Positions 37,852-47,734 of a stretch of DNA of 64,000 nt are shown in pieces; the first letter of the stretch is position 1; the number at the start of each line of letters is the position of its first letter. Both the position numbers and the translations under genes were made by a program. The notes under the pieces are model-generated. The model did not search any database. It was given only the letters and a program-made list of their open reading frames with translations, and had not been told where the DNA came from. The stretch is from Acidobacteriota bacterium (GTDB taxonomy: Bacteria; Acidobacteriota; Blastocatellia; RBC074), in the NCBI GenBank assembly GCA_018268995.1, contig JAFDVL010000003.1, forward strand, positions 1 to 64,000. The letters run 5' to 3'.

Positions 37852-40800
37852 TTATCCCGATGAACTAAGCCGATACCGCACCAGCATCAATTGCAAGCCG
37901 CGTCGTGTCATCCCCAATTCGCGTGCAGTGCGTGACACGTTGCCGCCGTTTTTGCGCAGGGTTTCGCTCAGAACGTACTGCTTGAACTGCTCGACCGCAT
38001 CGTTCATCGTCAGGTTTTCCCAAAATTGCGGAGGGAGCGCAGAACCAATGGTCAGCGAAGGCGACGCGGAAGCAAACGCATTGTTGCGACGCAGTTCCGG
38101 CGAAAGCAGTTCCGGTGAAATCAGGTTGCCATCTTCGGTGCGCGCGATGATGCGTTGGATTTCATTCGTGAGTTGGCGCACATTGCCGGGCCAGTCATAA
38201 ACCATCAGTAAATCCAGGGCTTGCGGACTGATTTGAATATCGCGTCGCCCGAATTTCTCAGAGTAATGCTGAATGTAATAATTCGCGATGGCCGGAACCT
38301 CTGAACGACGTTCACGCAGCGGCGGAACCTGCAAGCGGATCACATTCAAACGGTAATACAAATCCTCACGAAAGCGCCCGGCTGCGACCATTTCTTCCAA
38401 ATCGGAATTTGTCGCCGCAATCACGCGCACGTCAACTTTGATCGGGCGCTGTTCGCCCAGCGGCTGAATTTCGCCTTCCTGCAAAAATCGCAGCAGCTTG
38501 GGCTGAATCTCCAGCGGTAAATCTCCGACCTCATCCAAAAACAATGTCCCGCCCGCCGCCGCGCGAATCACGCCCGCCGAATCAGCAACGGCTCCCGTGA
38601 ATGCGCCACGTTTGTAGCCGAACAAAAACGCATCCGAAAGCTCCTTTGGCACGGCTGTACAATTGAACGGCACGAAGACTTTGGAGCGACGCGATGAATG
38701 CGCGTGAATCGCCCGTGCAACCAGTTCTTTGCCCGTCCCGGATTCGCCTGTTACCAACGCGGTCACATCAGAAGAGCGAATTTTGTAAATCTCATCTACT
38801 AATCGCATCATCGCGGGACTGGAATGAATAAAGCCCGGCAACAGGCTTTGTTTCGCGGTTGCCGAAGCAACTTGAAGCTCTGAGCCTTCCGCGACCTTTT
38901 CGTTCAGCGCGCAAGTATTCAGCCCCAATTCCACAACCCGCAACAAGGATTCGAGCGACAAGCCAAACGGCAACCGGGCAGAACCACGCGGTGAGATCAG
39001 GATGGTAGCCGGAGCGGCTTTGGTCGGACGAAGCGGGATCATCGTCAATTCGCGTTTGCGCGCAGCAAGCTCTTGTTCATCTTCATCAGCGCTTTGTTGC
39101 CAAACATCCAGCAATTCGCGGCTTTCCTCTTCCGTCCAACCGCTTAGCACAACTACTTTCTGACTTGCGTTCACACTGGGCGCAAGGATCAGGAGCCGTT
39201 GCACAGGCGTTTCTTCGCGAATGACGGCAGCTAGTTCGCGCAACAACAATTCACGTGAGGCTGTGGCTTCGGACAAACGCAACGTGAGGAGTTGAATCAG
39301 CGCAGCAATCTCTTCCTGACGGACAGCAGGAGTTTGATTTAATGCTGTCAGTGCCTCTTCCGCTTCTGCCAGCGCCAGACGCGCGCCAAGTTTTTGAAAA
39401 GTGACGATGGCTTGCTGTAATTGCTCCTGCGCGCGTTCGGGCTGCGTTTGCGCGTAAGCGCGCCCCTGCCAATAATGCGCGCGTGCTGAACGATACACGT
39501 CCCCCAGCAATTCAAACATGGAAATACACCGCCCGAAATAATTCACTGCACGCGCATAATCCTCTTGCGTGACGGCCAACATCCCCTGTAACCGATGCGC
39601 GTTCCCGGCAATGGATAAATCGTCAGGCGAGTCTTTGGTTTCTTCAAGGACAATCTGCAATTCCGCTGCACAGTTTTCCCATTGCCCAGCACGCAGCAAG
39701 GATTCGCCCAACAACAACCGGGATTCGCAAATCGCCTGCCGATCTCCGATCTTTTCACCGAGCGCTAATGCCTGCTGCGCTTTTTCCAAGGCTAACGAAA
39801 CTTCACCATTGGCCAGTAAACATTGGCTCAGCGTGCGAATCGCCTGCCCTTCGTACCATTTGTTGCCGTGATTCGTAGCGGTCGAGACGGCCTGTTCCAG
39901 CAACGATTGCGCTTCGGATAAATTGCCGCGCAACATTTGCAATTTGCCCAGCGAATCCAACACCGCCGCCACCGCCGCCGGGCGCTTATCAATTTCATTT
40001 GCTAAGGCCAAAGCGCATTCCAACGCTGTTTGGGCACGATCCCATTCGCCTACCAGCATCAACGTTTCGCCCAGATTGTTGTACCCGTCCATCGCGTTGG
40101 CTTTGTGTTCGGTGTGATCGTAGTAGCCAACGGCTTTTTCCAAATACCCGATGCCCTCCTGCGGACGTTTGAGAAACCAGCACGCACCCGCCATATTCGT
40201 GTGAATTTTGCCGAGCAGATACGTCGCCGGACGTTCGCCAATCAATGAACGCGCCTGCTCCAGATTTTCCAATCCCGCTTCCCACTGACCTTCAAATACA
40301 TTCGCCAGCGCCAGCCCGAAATATGCTTCGGCCATTCCACGCCAATCCCCTGTGGGCCGAAAGTGATCCAACGCTTTGCTGGCGTGCCCGCGTGCAATCG
40401 TGTATTCGTTGATGCTGCGATAGACGCGCGCCAGGGCGACATAAACATTGCCAATCTGTGTTTCTGATTGGTTATCCATCGCCTCTCGCAGTGCGGTGTT
40501 CAGGATCGCCACGGCTTTCGGATGATCACCCGTGTATTGATATGCCAATCCAAGATGCACACGTACACAAGCCAATGCTTCTGCATCCAGTCCTTCGCGC
40601 GCCTCATTGGATTCGTATTGCGAAACAGCTTCGAGCGATTCCCGATAACGTCCCTGCATTTCTAGTGAAAGCGACAGCGCACATCGTGCTTTGGCAGCCA
40701 ATGATTCACTGATGCGATTCGTTTTGTTCGGCTTGAGCAAGGCGGCAATTAATTGTTGCGCTTCTTTTGCCCGCCCTTGATCCAGCAGCAAGCGAATCTC

Positions 40801-40914
40801 TTCCAACTTGCGGTCGGCAATATTCACAAAACGAGGGTTGCTGAAGCTGACAAGGCTCAGATTCGATTTGCGTTTGGGCGGTTCAGATTGGGGCTTTAAG
40901 GAACGATTGTTCAT
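37852..40914 (-). CDS. TPR-sensor sigma-54-dependent transcriptional activator
   Basis: A 1020-residue regulator. The N-terminal two thirds (about 25-500) are TPR repeats, followed by a less defined region (to about 680) and a sigma-54 AAA+ domain. Walker A GESGTGKELVAR is near 723, the sigma-54-contacting GAFTGA loop near 770, and Walker B LFLDEVGDLP follows. A Fis-type helix-turn-helix ends the protein (about 980-1015, GGNVSRTARELGMTRRGLQ). The intact GAFTGA loop means it should activate sigma-54 promoters. There is no receiver domain, so a TPR-bound partner is the likely input. The downstream permease gene is a probable cotranscribed partner. Confidence 0.9.
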   Translation of the reverse strand: MNNRSLKPQSEPPKRKSNLSLVSFSNPRFVNIADRKLEEIRLLLDQGRAKEAQQLIAALLKPNKTNRISESLAAKARCALSLSLEMQGRYRESLEAVSQYESNEAREGLDAEALACVRVHLGLAYQYTGDHPKAVAILNTALREAMDNQSETQIGNVYVALARVYRSINEYTIARGHASKALDHFRPTGDWRGMAEAYFGLALANVFEGQWEAGLENLEQARSLIGERPATYLLGKIHTNMAGACWFLKRPQEGIGYLEKAVGYYDHTEHKANAMDGYNNLGETLMLVGEWDRAQTALECALALANEIDKRPAAVAAVLDSLGKLQMLRGNLSEAQSLLEQAVSTATNHGNKWYEGQAIRTLSQCLLANGEVSLALEKAQQALALGEKIGDRQAICESRLLLGESLLRAGQWENCAAELQIVLEETKDSPDDLSIAGNAHRLQGMLAVTQEDYARAVNYFGRCISMFELLGDVYRSARAHYWQGRAYAQTQPERAQEQLQQAIVTFQKLGARLALAEAEEALTALNQTPAVRQEEIAALIQLLTLRLSEATASRELLLRELAAVIREETPVQRLLILAPSVNASQKVVVLSGWTEEESRELLDVWQQSADEDEQELAARKRELTMIPLRPTKAAPATILISPRGSARLPFGLSLESLLRVVELGLNTCALNEKVAEGSELQVASATAKQSLLPGFIHSSPAMMRLVDEIYKIRSSDVTALVTGESGTGKELVARAIHAHSSRRSKVFVPFNCTAVPKELSDAFLFGYKRGAFTGAVADSAGVIRAAAGGTLFLDEVGDLPLEIQPKLLRFLQEGEIQPLGEQRPIKVDVRVIAATNSDLEEMVAAGRFREDLYYRLNVIRLQVPPLRERRSEVPAIANYYIQHYSEKFGRRDIQISPQALDLLMVYDWPGNVRQLTNEIQRIIARTEDGNLISPELLSPELRRNNAFASASPSLTIGSALPPQFWENLTMNDAVEQFKQYVLSETLRKNGGNVSRTARELGMTRRGLQLMLVRYRLSSSG

Positions 40915-40967
40915 GCATCAGGACACGGTAGACGACCTGTCTGCCGCGTTTTACAAATTGAAATTCA

Positions 40968-41022
40968 ACGACAGGCGGGACGCCTATCGTACCAAAGACA
41001 GGCGGGACGCCCATCGTACCTT
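40968..41022. repeat. Two GACAGGCGGG-type repeats
   Basis: Units at about 40968-40993 and 40995-41022 share GACAGGCGGGACGCC-ATCGTACC, with a partial relative at 40931-40946. They are related to the palindromes at 9434-9580. They lie between the subtilase stop and the activator start on the same strand. Confidence 0.65.
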
Positions 41023-43001
41023 TAGTAATTCGGGTTATCCTTTCCATCATCCAGCACCGCAGACATTGCTGTAGTTGCATCCCCTTTTTTCATCGCAGAT
41101 TCCGCCTGGACGAAAACATCGCTGAAAATAATCCCGTCAGGTGTAATCGTGCCGTCGCTAAAAATAATGCCATCGCTGAAGATGATCCCGGCGCTGCTGA
41201 AAATGCTGCCATTTCCTAATGACAATCCATTACTGACGAAAATGTTGTCGCTGAAAATAATCCCGCTCGTCCACAATGTGCGATCACTGAAAATGATGCC
41301 ATCGCTGAAGATGATGCCGTTCGTCAGCAATTCGCCCAAGCCATACGTCTTTTGCCATTTCGCCAGCAAATCATCGCCCGTGGCAAAGGTGTGATCCACG
41401 ACGATTCCACGTGCCCACGGAAAGCTGAAACCGCTGATCGTGGATTGCAAGCTCAGGTTGTTGGTGCTGGTCAAAATGGATGATCCAAGCGGCGTACTGG
41501 CATTCAGATCAGTTCGCACCAATTTCGCCAGCCGAACAGCCCCTTCGATGTTGAGTTGTCCGGCACCTTGTTCGAGCAGGTTGTAGCCCGCGAGTGGTTG
41601 CGCCGTGTACATCAAAATCGCTTTGATCAAATTCGGTGTGAGCGATGGATTTGCCTGAATCATCAACGCAACTGCGCCTGTCACAACTGGCGCGGCGACC
41701 GAAGTCCCGCTCATTATCATCATCCGGCGCTCTTCATCCATGCTCACGTTTGCATCCAGTTCCGGGCTTTGCGTGACGAGCCGATTTTTCTCGGCCTGCG
41801 CGGAAATCAGCTTATTGCCTGGCGCAACCAGATCAGGCTTGATGAGGTTATCGTGATGCTTGACACCGCTTGCATCCGTCCAATAGCTGCGTGTCGGGCC
41901 ACGCGAACTATACGAAGCAACTTTGTCATCGGCACGCGAATCCGTGCCCAGAGTATTGCTTGCTCCGACCGTAATCGCAGACGGCTCGTTGCCCGGCGCG
42001 TGAATCAGCCCATACACTTTGTTGCCGTCTTTGTCCTTGCCATTGTTTCCTGCTGCCGCAACAACAACGACCCCGGCATCCACCAGCTTTCGTACTGCAC
42101 GACAAATCGGATCGTTGACGTATGAATCCACCGCAGGCGTGCCAAGGCTTAAATTCACGACGCGAATGTTGTAAGCCGTCCGGTTGTTCAAGACCCATTC
42201 CAATGCCCGCAGTACGTTCGTTACCGTGCCTTTGCCTTCATCATCCAGCACGCGCAGGTTAATCAGATTCGCATTCGGCGCAATGCCCAGATAAGCATTG
42301 GAAGCGACGCGACCGTTGCCCGCCGCCACCGAAGCCACGTGGGTTCCGTGCCCATAATGATCGTCATCCGGCGCTTCGAGTTCGACATCAGTGAAATCAA
42401 TTCCAAATGAGAAGCGGCGCTTCCCATTGCGATCCAGAAAGGATTTATGTTCGCGATCAATGCCGGAATCAAGAATGGCAATGCCAATCCCGCTGCCGTC
42501 CAACCCGGTGCTGGAAGTTCCGCCAACTAAACCACGCGCAAGATCAGCTCCGGTCGTGGCGGACAGATGTCCCATTGATTGCACTTCTCGGTCTAAGGAC
42601 AGGAAGTTGACTTCGTTTTGTGCGACCAGATTGCCAACCGTAGTTTTTGGCAAATCCACTGTGCGGGATTCAAGTCGCTCAAACTTGTCCTTGTCTTTGA
42701 TAACGACGCCAGCCTGACTGAGCAATGTTTGCGTGGTTGCGCTGGGCGTCCCGCTCAGTTGCAAGACGATTTTAATGCGATCTGAAGCAGGGTCTTTGAG
42801 TTTGTCTTTCAGGTCATCAGAAAGTTTTTTACTTTCAATTCCGACCAAAGAACGGCCTTGAAGATTGCGCCTCGTGCTGATGCGCTCCCCTCTTCCGGTA
42901 CGATCCTGCGCTTGTGAAACAGGCAACACGACGGAGCCAAGGCACAACGTCACCACAAGAACATAACTGATTGCTCTGGAAAAACACCTACTGGATTTCA
43001 T
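41022..43001 (-). CDS. Secreted subtilisin-like S8 protease with GIIFSD repeats
   Basis: A 659-residue exported serine protease. Signal peptide 1-30; inhibitor-like propeptide (about 60-145); catalytic domain (about 160-500) with the full triad D178 (AILDSG), H218 (GHGTHVAS) and S434 (SGTSVAAP), plus the oxyanion Asn in AAGNNG. The C-terminal 100 residues are a repeat region with GIIFSD six times, often as SDGIIFSDG, interrupted by short spacers. That region is absent from classical subtilisins. An AAGGGG site precedes the ATG. It should be active outside the cell. Confidence 0.92.
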   Translation of the reverse strand: MKSSRCFSRAISYVLVVTLCLGSVVLPVSQAQDRTGRGERISTRRNLQGRSLVGIESKKLSDDLKDKLKDPASDRIKIVLQLSGTPSATTQTLLSQAGVVIKDKDKFERLESRTVDLPKTTVGNLVAQNEVNFLSLDREVQSMGHLSATTGADLARGLVGGTSSTGLDGSGIGIAILDSGIDREHKSFLDRNGKRRFSFGIDFTDVELEAPDDDHYGHGTHVASVAAGNGRVASNAYLGIAPNANLINLRVLDDEGKGTVTNVLRALEWVLNNRTAYNIRVVNLSLGTPAVDSYVNDPICRAVRKLVDAGVVVVAAAGNNGKDKDGNKVYGLIHAPGNEPSAITVGASNTLGTDSRADDKVASYSSRGPTRSYWTDASGVKHHDNLIKPDLVAPGNKLISAQAEKNRLVTQSPELDANVSMDEERRMMIMSGTSVAAPVVTGAVALMIQANPSLTPNLIKAILMYTAQPLAGYNLLEQGAGQLNIEGAVRLAKLVRTDLNASTPLGSSILTSTNNLSLQSTISGFSFPWARGIVVDHTFATGDDLLAKWQKTYGLGELLTNGIIFSDGIIFSDRTLWTSGIIFSDNIFVSNGLSLGNGSIFSSAGIIFSDGIIFSDGTITPDGIIFSDVFVQAESAMKKGDATTAMSAVLDDGKDNPNY

Positions 43002-43538
43002 CTTGCCCCTTTTGCATTGAGTTGAGGAAATTTGTCAGGATGACCTTCGGCTCATCCCTTCATCCTAAATAGCAACCCATATGCCACCCATTTTTTGCGC
43101 GTCTTTTCGCAAGGCTTCTTTTCGCAATTTACCTGAGAAGCATGTAAGCCCAATGCTTGCAATGTTTCAGATTATCCTTTTACTTTTGCATCCAATCTAT
43201 TTTTTCACGCCCTGCGAATCAGGATGTGATTTCCAGTTCGCACCGCGAACGCCATTTCGCACTATAGTATAAACTATATATTTCGCAAGCAGTTATTCCT
43301 AGCAAATGACGACTGCGTAGACAACATCGCGAAAAGTGCGAACGCAATTTCGCATAGCATCAGCGGATACGCAATGTTCAGACGCCGCCGCGACCAAACA
43401 CTAAATCATTCATTTTCCTTGCACTTGCCCAGGTTCTTGTAGGGACGAATTGGAGCGGCACGAATGTTGTCAAGGTAGGTGACGAGTACGCCGGTGCTCA
43501 GGAAACCAATTGAAGAACTAATAACCAGAGGTGAGAAA
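43002..43538. promoter_or_regulatory. Divergent intergenic region with five TTTCGCA motifs
   Basis: No gene is visible in this 537-bp divergent region. The 7-mer TTTCGCA occurs five times on the same strand (starts at 43105, 43120, 43255, 43281, 43348), far above chance for so short a region. It is close to a small palindrome (ATAGTATAAACTAT, 43263-43276). They may be operator sites for the subtilase gene, the DUF5666 gene or both. No well-spaced promoter stands out. Confidence 0.45.
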
Positions 43539-46286
43539 ATGAATACGCAGGTACGACGGATTAATTCGCAGTGGCAACAACTAAAAACCTTTTTTGCAAT
43601 TCTATTGTTGGTAACAGGGATGCTCCCTGCCCTGCCAGCAAGCGCAGAAGATTCATCCAGCAATGACGGGTTTGAATTTCACGGCACGATCAGCAAGTTG
43701 CCGGGAACCGCGAATTTTGTTGGTGATTGGACGGTTGGCGGCAAGACCATCCACGTTGCCACGACAACGGTGATCAACCAGGAACACAGCGCCGTAGCAG
43801 TGGGCGCATATGTCGAAGTCAAAGGCACACCCAACAGCGATGGGTCAGTCAACGCCACGAAAATTGAAATTCAATTGGGTTCCGGCGGAGTCGGTGGAAG
43901 CGAAACCGAATTCACAGGTAACATCGAAGAACTTCCCAGCACGACGGGACGCATCGGCGATTGGAAGGTAGCAGGCAAAGTGGTTCACGTCCTGGCAACT
44001 ACGCTGATCAAGCAGGAGCGCGTACAAATCGCGGCAGGCGTGACAGTCAAAGTCGAAGGCATAGCGCAATCTGACGGCTCCATCAACGCCATCGAAATTG
44101 AAACCAAATCCAACACCAGCGGCGAGACTAAATTCACAGGTAAAGTTGAAGAATTGCCCAGCACGACAAACCGCGTTGGCGATTGGAAAGTCAGTGGTCG
44201 AGTGATTCACGTTGCAGCAACTACCATCCTCAAACAAGACGACGGCGCGGTGGCAATTGGCACGACCGTCAAAGTCGAAGGCATTGCACAAGCTGATGGC
44301 TCTCTCAATGCCACACAAATCGAAACGAAATCTTCCACATCCGGCTCCACGCAAACCGAAGCAACTGAAGTCAGTTTTCGTGGCACAGTGGAAAGCTTGC
44401 CCAGCACTGCCAATTTGTTGGGCGATTGGCGGGTCAGCGGACGAACGGTTCACGTCACCGACAAGACTAAAACTACTACGGAATATGGCCCGGCGAAGGT
44501 TGGTTCGCTGGTAGAGGTCGAAGGCTATCAGCAAACCGATAATTCGGTGGATGCCAAAAAAGTTGAAGTCGAATCGCAACCGTCCGCTCCCGTCAGAAAC
44601 AATCCTGGCTATTGCCGATTCTTCGGCCCTATCAATTCGCTGCCCTCCACGCAAGGCTGGATTGGCGAATGGAATGTCGGCGGTCACAAAATCAATATCG
44701 TAGCGACCACAACCATCGTGCAGGAGCGCGGCCCAGTTGCCGTCGGCGCATTAGTCGAAGTCTTAGCTGTGGCCAAAGCAGGTGCCCTGGAAGCCGTCCG
44801 CGTTGAAGTCAAAAACGGCACGGGCAATAGTGCAGGCTATGCGAAATTCTTTGGCACCATCAGTGCCCTGCCCGCAGCGCAAAACTTTGTCGGTGATTGG
44901 ACAGTGGGCGGCAAAACAGTTCACGTCACAAGCTCCACCCGGCTCAATCAGGAACGAGGCAAAATCGTCGTCAACGCGTTTGTTGAAGTCGAAGGCAATC
45001 AACGCACCGATGGTTCGGTAGACGCGACTTCGATTGAAGTCAAAACCGATTCTACTGCCAACGGAAATAACACAGGTTTCACCGAATTTTACGGCACGAT
45101 TGCCAGCGTCCCATCCGCCCAGGGATTCATTGGTGATTGGACAGTGGGCAGCAAAACGATTCACGTCAGCAGCACTACCAAGATTGACCAAACACGCGGT
45201 CAAGTGGCCGTCGGCGCGTTGGCCGAAGTCAAAGGAAATCTAAAAACGGATGGCTCGATTGATGCAACCAAAATCGAAGTCAAGGGCGTCATCACAGGCG
45301 GTGCAGGCGCAACATTCATCGAAATCGTCGGCTCCATTACCGCGTTACCCAACACGCAAAATTTTGTCGGTGACTGGAAGGTGGATAACCGTACCGTGCG
45401 CGTCAGTGCATCAACTTTGATAAACCGCGAGCACGGTGCGGTAGCGGTGGGCTTATTGGTCGAAGTCAAAGGCGCGTTGCAAGCCGATGGTTCGATTGAT
45501 GCCGCAGCGATTGAAGTCAAACGCAGCAGCAATTTCACCTCAATCAATCGTCTGACTTCGGTCAACGCGGGCGGCTATCAAGCCGAAAGCTCTTCTGAAG
45601 CGATCATCGCATCGTTCGGTAGTAACCTAACGACCGTCACACAAAACGCAATCAGCTTGCCGTTGCCGACTTCATTGGCTGGCGTCACGGTGCTGGTGGA
45701 TGGCAAACCTGCTCCGTTGTTTTTCGTCTCGCCCTCGCAAATCAACTACCAGGTGCCCGCAAACGCAGCGCTTGGCACAGCGAAGGTCGAAGTCGTGCGC
45801 AGCAATCAGGTTGTCGCGCAAGGAGCAATTTCATTGCCTGGCCCGGCACCCAGTTTGTTCACAGCCAACTCAGACGGCAAAGGCGTTCCTTCCGGCTATG
45901 TGACACGGGTCAAAGCCAATAACCAGCAGGTAAATGAATCGCTCTTACGCTACGACTCCGCACAGCGGAAATACGTGGCAAGCCCAATTGTTCGCAAGAC
46001 CGGAGAGGCGCTGTATCTGGTGCTGTGGGGCACAGGCTTCCGCACCGCGCCGGATTCCGACGGCAATCCGGGCAATGGCGTCGCAGAAAATGTCGAGGTC
46101 ACGATTGGAGGCGAGAAGGCCCAGGTAGATTACGCAGGATTGTCAGGGTATGTGGGCGTAGAGCAGTTGAATATTCGCATCCCTGACAAGGTAGTCGCCG
46201 GGGCAGCGATCACGATTTTGGTGAAGGTGAACGATGGACAAGGCAATGTGATCCGCTCCAACGAAGTCACGATTGCAATTCAGTAA
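43539..46286 (+). CDS. Secreted DUF5666 repeat protein with TIGR03437 C-terminus
   Basis: A 915-residue exported protein. The ATG at 43539 has an AGAGGTGAG site, and a signal peptide follows (about 1-35). Eight tandem DUF5666-type units of about 68 residues (about 45-665) share the pattern GTI--LP-----GDW-V-GK-VHV--TT and VGA-VEVKG---DGS-DA-KIEV. The last 240 residues are the TIGR03437 domain (LFFVSPSQINYQVPANA, PAPSLFTANSDGKG). The repeats look like small OB-type beta-barrels. It is probably a surface adhesin or binding protein; no enzymatic residues are seen. Confidence 0.88.
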   Translation: MNTQVRRINSQWQQLKTFFAILLLVTGMLPALPASAEDSSSNDGFEFHGTISKLPGTANFVGDWTVGGKTIHVATTTVINQEHSAVAVGAYVEVKGTPNSDGSVNATKIEIQLGSGGVGGSETEFTGNIEELPSTTGRIGDWKVAGKVVHVLATTLIKQERVQIAAGVTVKVEGIAQSDGSINAIEIETKSNTSGETKFTGKVEELPSTTNRVGDWKVSGRVIHVAATTILKQDDGAVAIGTTVKVEGIAQADGSLNATQIETKSSTSGSTQTEATEVSFRGTVESLPSTANLLGDWRVSGRTVHVTDKTKTTTEYGPAKVGSLVEVEGYQQTDNSVDAKKVEVESQPSAPVRNNPGYCRFFGPINSLPSTQGWIGEWNVGGHKINIVATTTIVQERGPVAVGALVEVLAVAKAGALEAVRVEVKNGTGNSAGYAKFFGTISALPAAQNFVGDWTVGGKTVHVTSSTRLNQERGKIVVNAFVEVEGNQRTDGSVDATSIEVKTDSTANGNNTGFTEFYGTIASVPSAQGFIGDWTVGSKTIHVSSTTKIDQTRGQVAVGALAEVKGNLKTDGSIDATKIEVKGVITGGAGATFIEIVGSITALPNTQNFVGDWKVDNRTVRVSASTLINREHGAVAVGLLVEVKGALQADGSIDAAAIEVKRSSNFTSINRLTSVNAGGYQAESSSEAIIASFGSNLTTVTQNAISLPLPTSLAGVTVLVDGKPAPLFFVSPSQINYQVPANAALGTAKVEVVRSNQVVAQGAISLPGPAPSLFTANSDGKGVPSGYVTRVKANNQQVNESLLRYDSAQRKYVASPIVRKTGEALYLVLWGTGFRTAPDSDGNPGNGVAENVEVTIGGEKAQVDYAGLSGYVGVEQLNIRIPDKVVAGAAITILVKVNDGQGNVIRSNEVTIAIQ

Positions 46287-46346
46287 CGAATCTGAATTCC
46301 ACGACTGGCTGTGCGTGAGGCAGCAGGGGAGCTAAGCGCACAGACT

Positions 46347-46390
46347 CACCCCAGGCATCGAGTGAGGCCGTTCGATGCCTGGGGTGTTTT
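46347..46390 (+). terminator. Intrinsic terminator after DUF5666 gene
   Basis: Perfect 15-bp arms (46347-46361 and 46372-46386) followed by TTTT. Confidence 0.85.
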
Positions 46391-46394
46391 GCGT

Positions 46395-47630
46395 TTAATC
46401 TGCGCGTAAGGCTTCAATCGGGTCAAGGGTTGCGGCTTTGCGTGCGGGCAGCACTCCTGACATAACACCAATGAGGCCAGAAACGCCTACAGCGGTTACG
46501 ACTGCGGCAATGGAAAGATAGGTCTGGAAGAAAACTGCGGTAATCACTCTGCCGATACCCCAGGCAATGAGCACGCCCGTTGCGCCGCCAATAGCGGAAA
46601 GCACGACCGCTTCGATCAGAAACTGTTTCAGGATGTCCATGCGACGCGCGCCGAGGGCTTTGCGGATGCCGATTTCCTTCGTGCGTTCGGTCACGCTGAC
46701 GAGCATGATGTTCATAATCACGATGCCGCCGACGACCAGCGCGATGGCGGGAACGGCAATGGCTACGATGAAGATGGGGCCAAGGATGCGATCCCGAAAA
46801 CCAAGCACAGCATCCGGGGTGCCGATGCCAAAATTATCCTTTTCATCGCCGCTCAATTGTCGCCGCGACCGCATCAAATAACGCGCCTCTTCAACCGCAT
46901 CATTGAACTGATTGTCATTCACCGCATTGGCAATCATATACAAGCTACGTTGCCGCACGGCGGGGCCAAACGCTTTAATGTAGGTCTTGAGCGGAATGGA
47001 AGCAAAGTTATCTTGAGGCATGCCGAACACCGTACCTTTCGCGGCGGCAACACCGATGACGCGATAAGGCAAACCACGAACCGTCACTTCCTGTCCGATG
47101 GGAGAAATCAGCGGGAACAGTTTATTGGCCACATCAGCCCCAAGGTAAACAACATTCGCGGCAGACTCATTTTCCGGCTCAGAAAAGTAACGCCCTTCAG
47201 CCACGTCCAATTTTTCAATGTCCACGCAATTTGGGGTCGTACCGTCAACCCGGACGCTTTCCGCCGTATCGCCACCACGCTTGATGTCCGCAGGCGAACC
47301 ATTCGCTTTCGCACCAATGCTGCCAATCAACTTCGCGCGAGTACGAACATAATCGTAATCATCAAACGTCAGCTCTTTATTCCGTCGCTGTGCCAGCGTA
47401 ATCGTGTCGGTATTTTTAAAATCATCAAAATTAAAGCGGCGAATCGTAAATGTTTTCGATCCGATCCCGGCGATTTTGTCTTCGACGTATTGATTAAAGC
47501 CCTGAATTAAGGAAACAACCACGACCACTGCCGTCACGCCAATGATCATGCCTAACAATGTCAGTGCCGAGCGCAATTTATGCGCCCAGATTGCATCAAG
47601 TGCGAGCTTAAAAGTTTCAGAAAATTCCAT
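46395..47630 (-). CDS. MacB-type ABC transporter permease
   Basis: A 411-residue permease with one N-terminal helix (about 18-40), a periplasmic domain (about 45-280) and three C-terminal helices including TERTKEIGIRKALGARR. It is a paralogue of the permease at 36544-37803 with the same architecture. Neither an ATPase nor a periplasmic adaptor is encoded beside it. Its start codon lacks an obvious ribosome binding site. Confidence 0.9.
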   Translation of the reverse strand: MEFSETFKLALDAIWAHKLRSALTLLGMIIGVTAVVVVVSLIQGFNQYVEDKIAGIGSKTFTIRRFNFDDFKNTDTITLAQRRNKELTFDDYDYVRTRAKLIGSIGAKANGSPADIKRGGDTAESVRVDGTTPNCVDIEKLDVAEGRYFSEPENESAANVVYLGADVANKLFPLISPIGQEVTVRGLPYRVIGVAAAKGTVFGMPQDNFASIPLKTYIKAFGPAVRQRSLYMIANAVNDNQFNDAVEEARYLMRSRRQLSGDEKDNFGIGTPDAVLGFRDRILGPIFIVAIAVPAIALVVGGIVIMNIMLVSVTERTKEIGIRKALGARRMDILKQFLIEAVVLSAIGGATGVLIAWGIGRVITAVFFQTYLSIAAVVTAVGVSGLIGVMSGVLPARKAATLDPIEALRAD

Positions 47631-47734
47631 TTGGCATAAGCCTACCTTATTTTATGTAAAAATGGGAATGCGAGGGTTGAGACGGTTGGATAATTAATTT
47701 CGTTACTGGAAAAGTCATCACAAGTCGCTCATCG

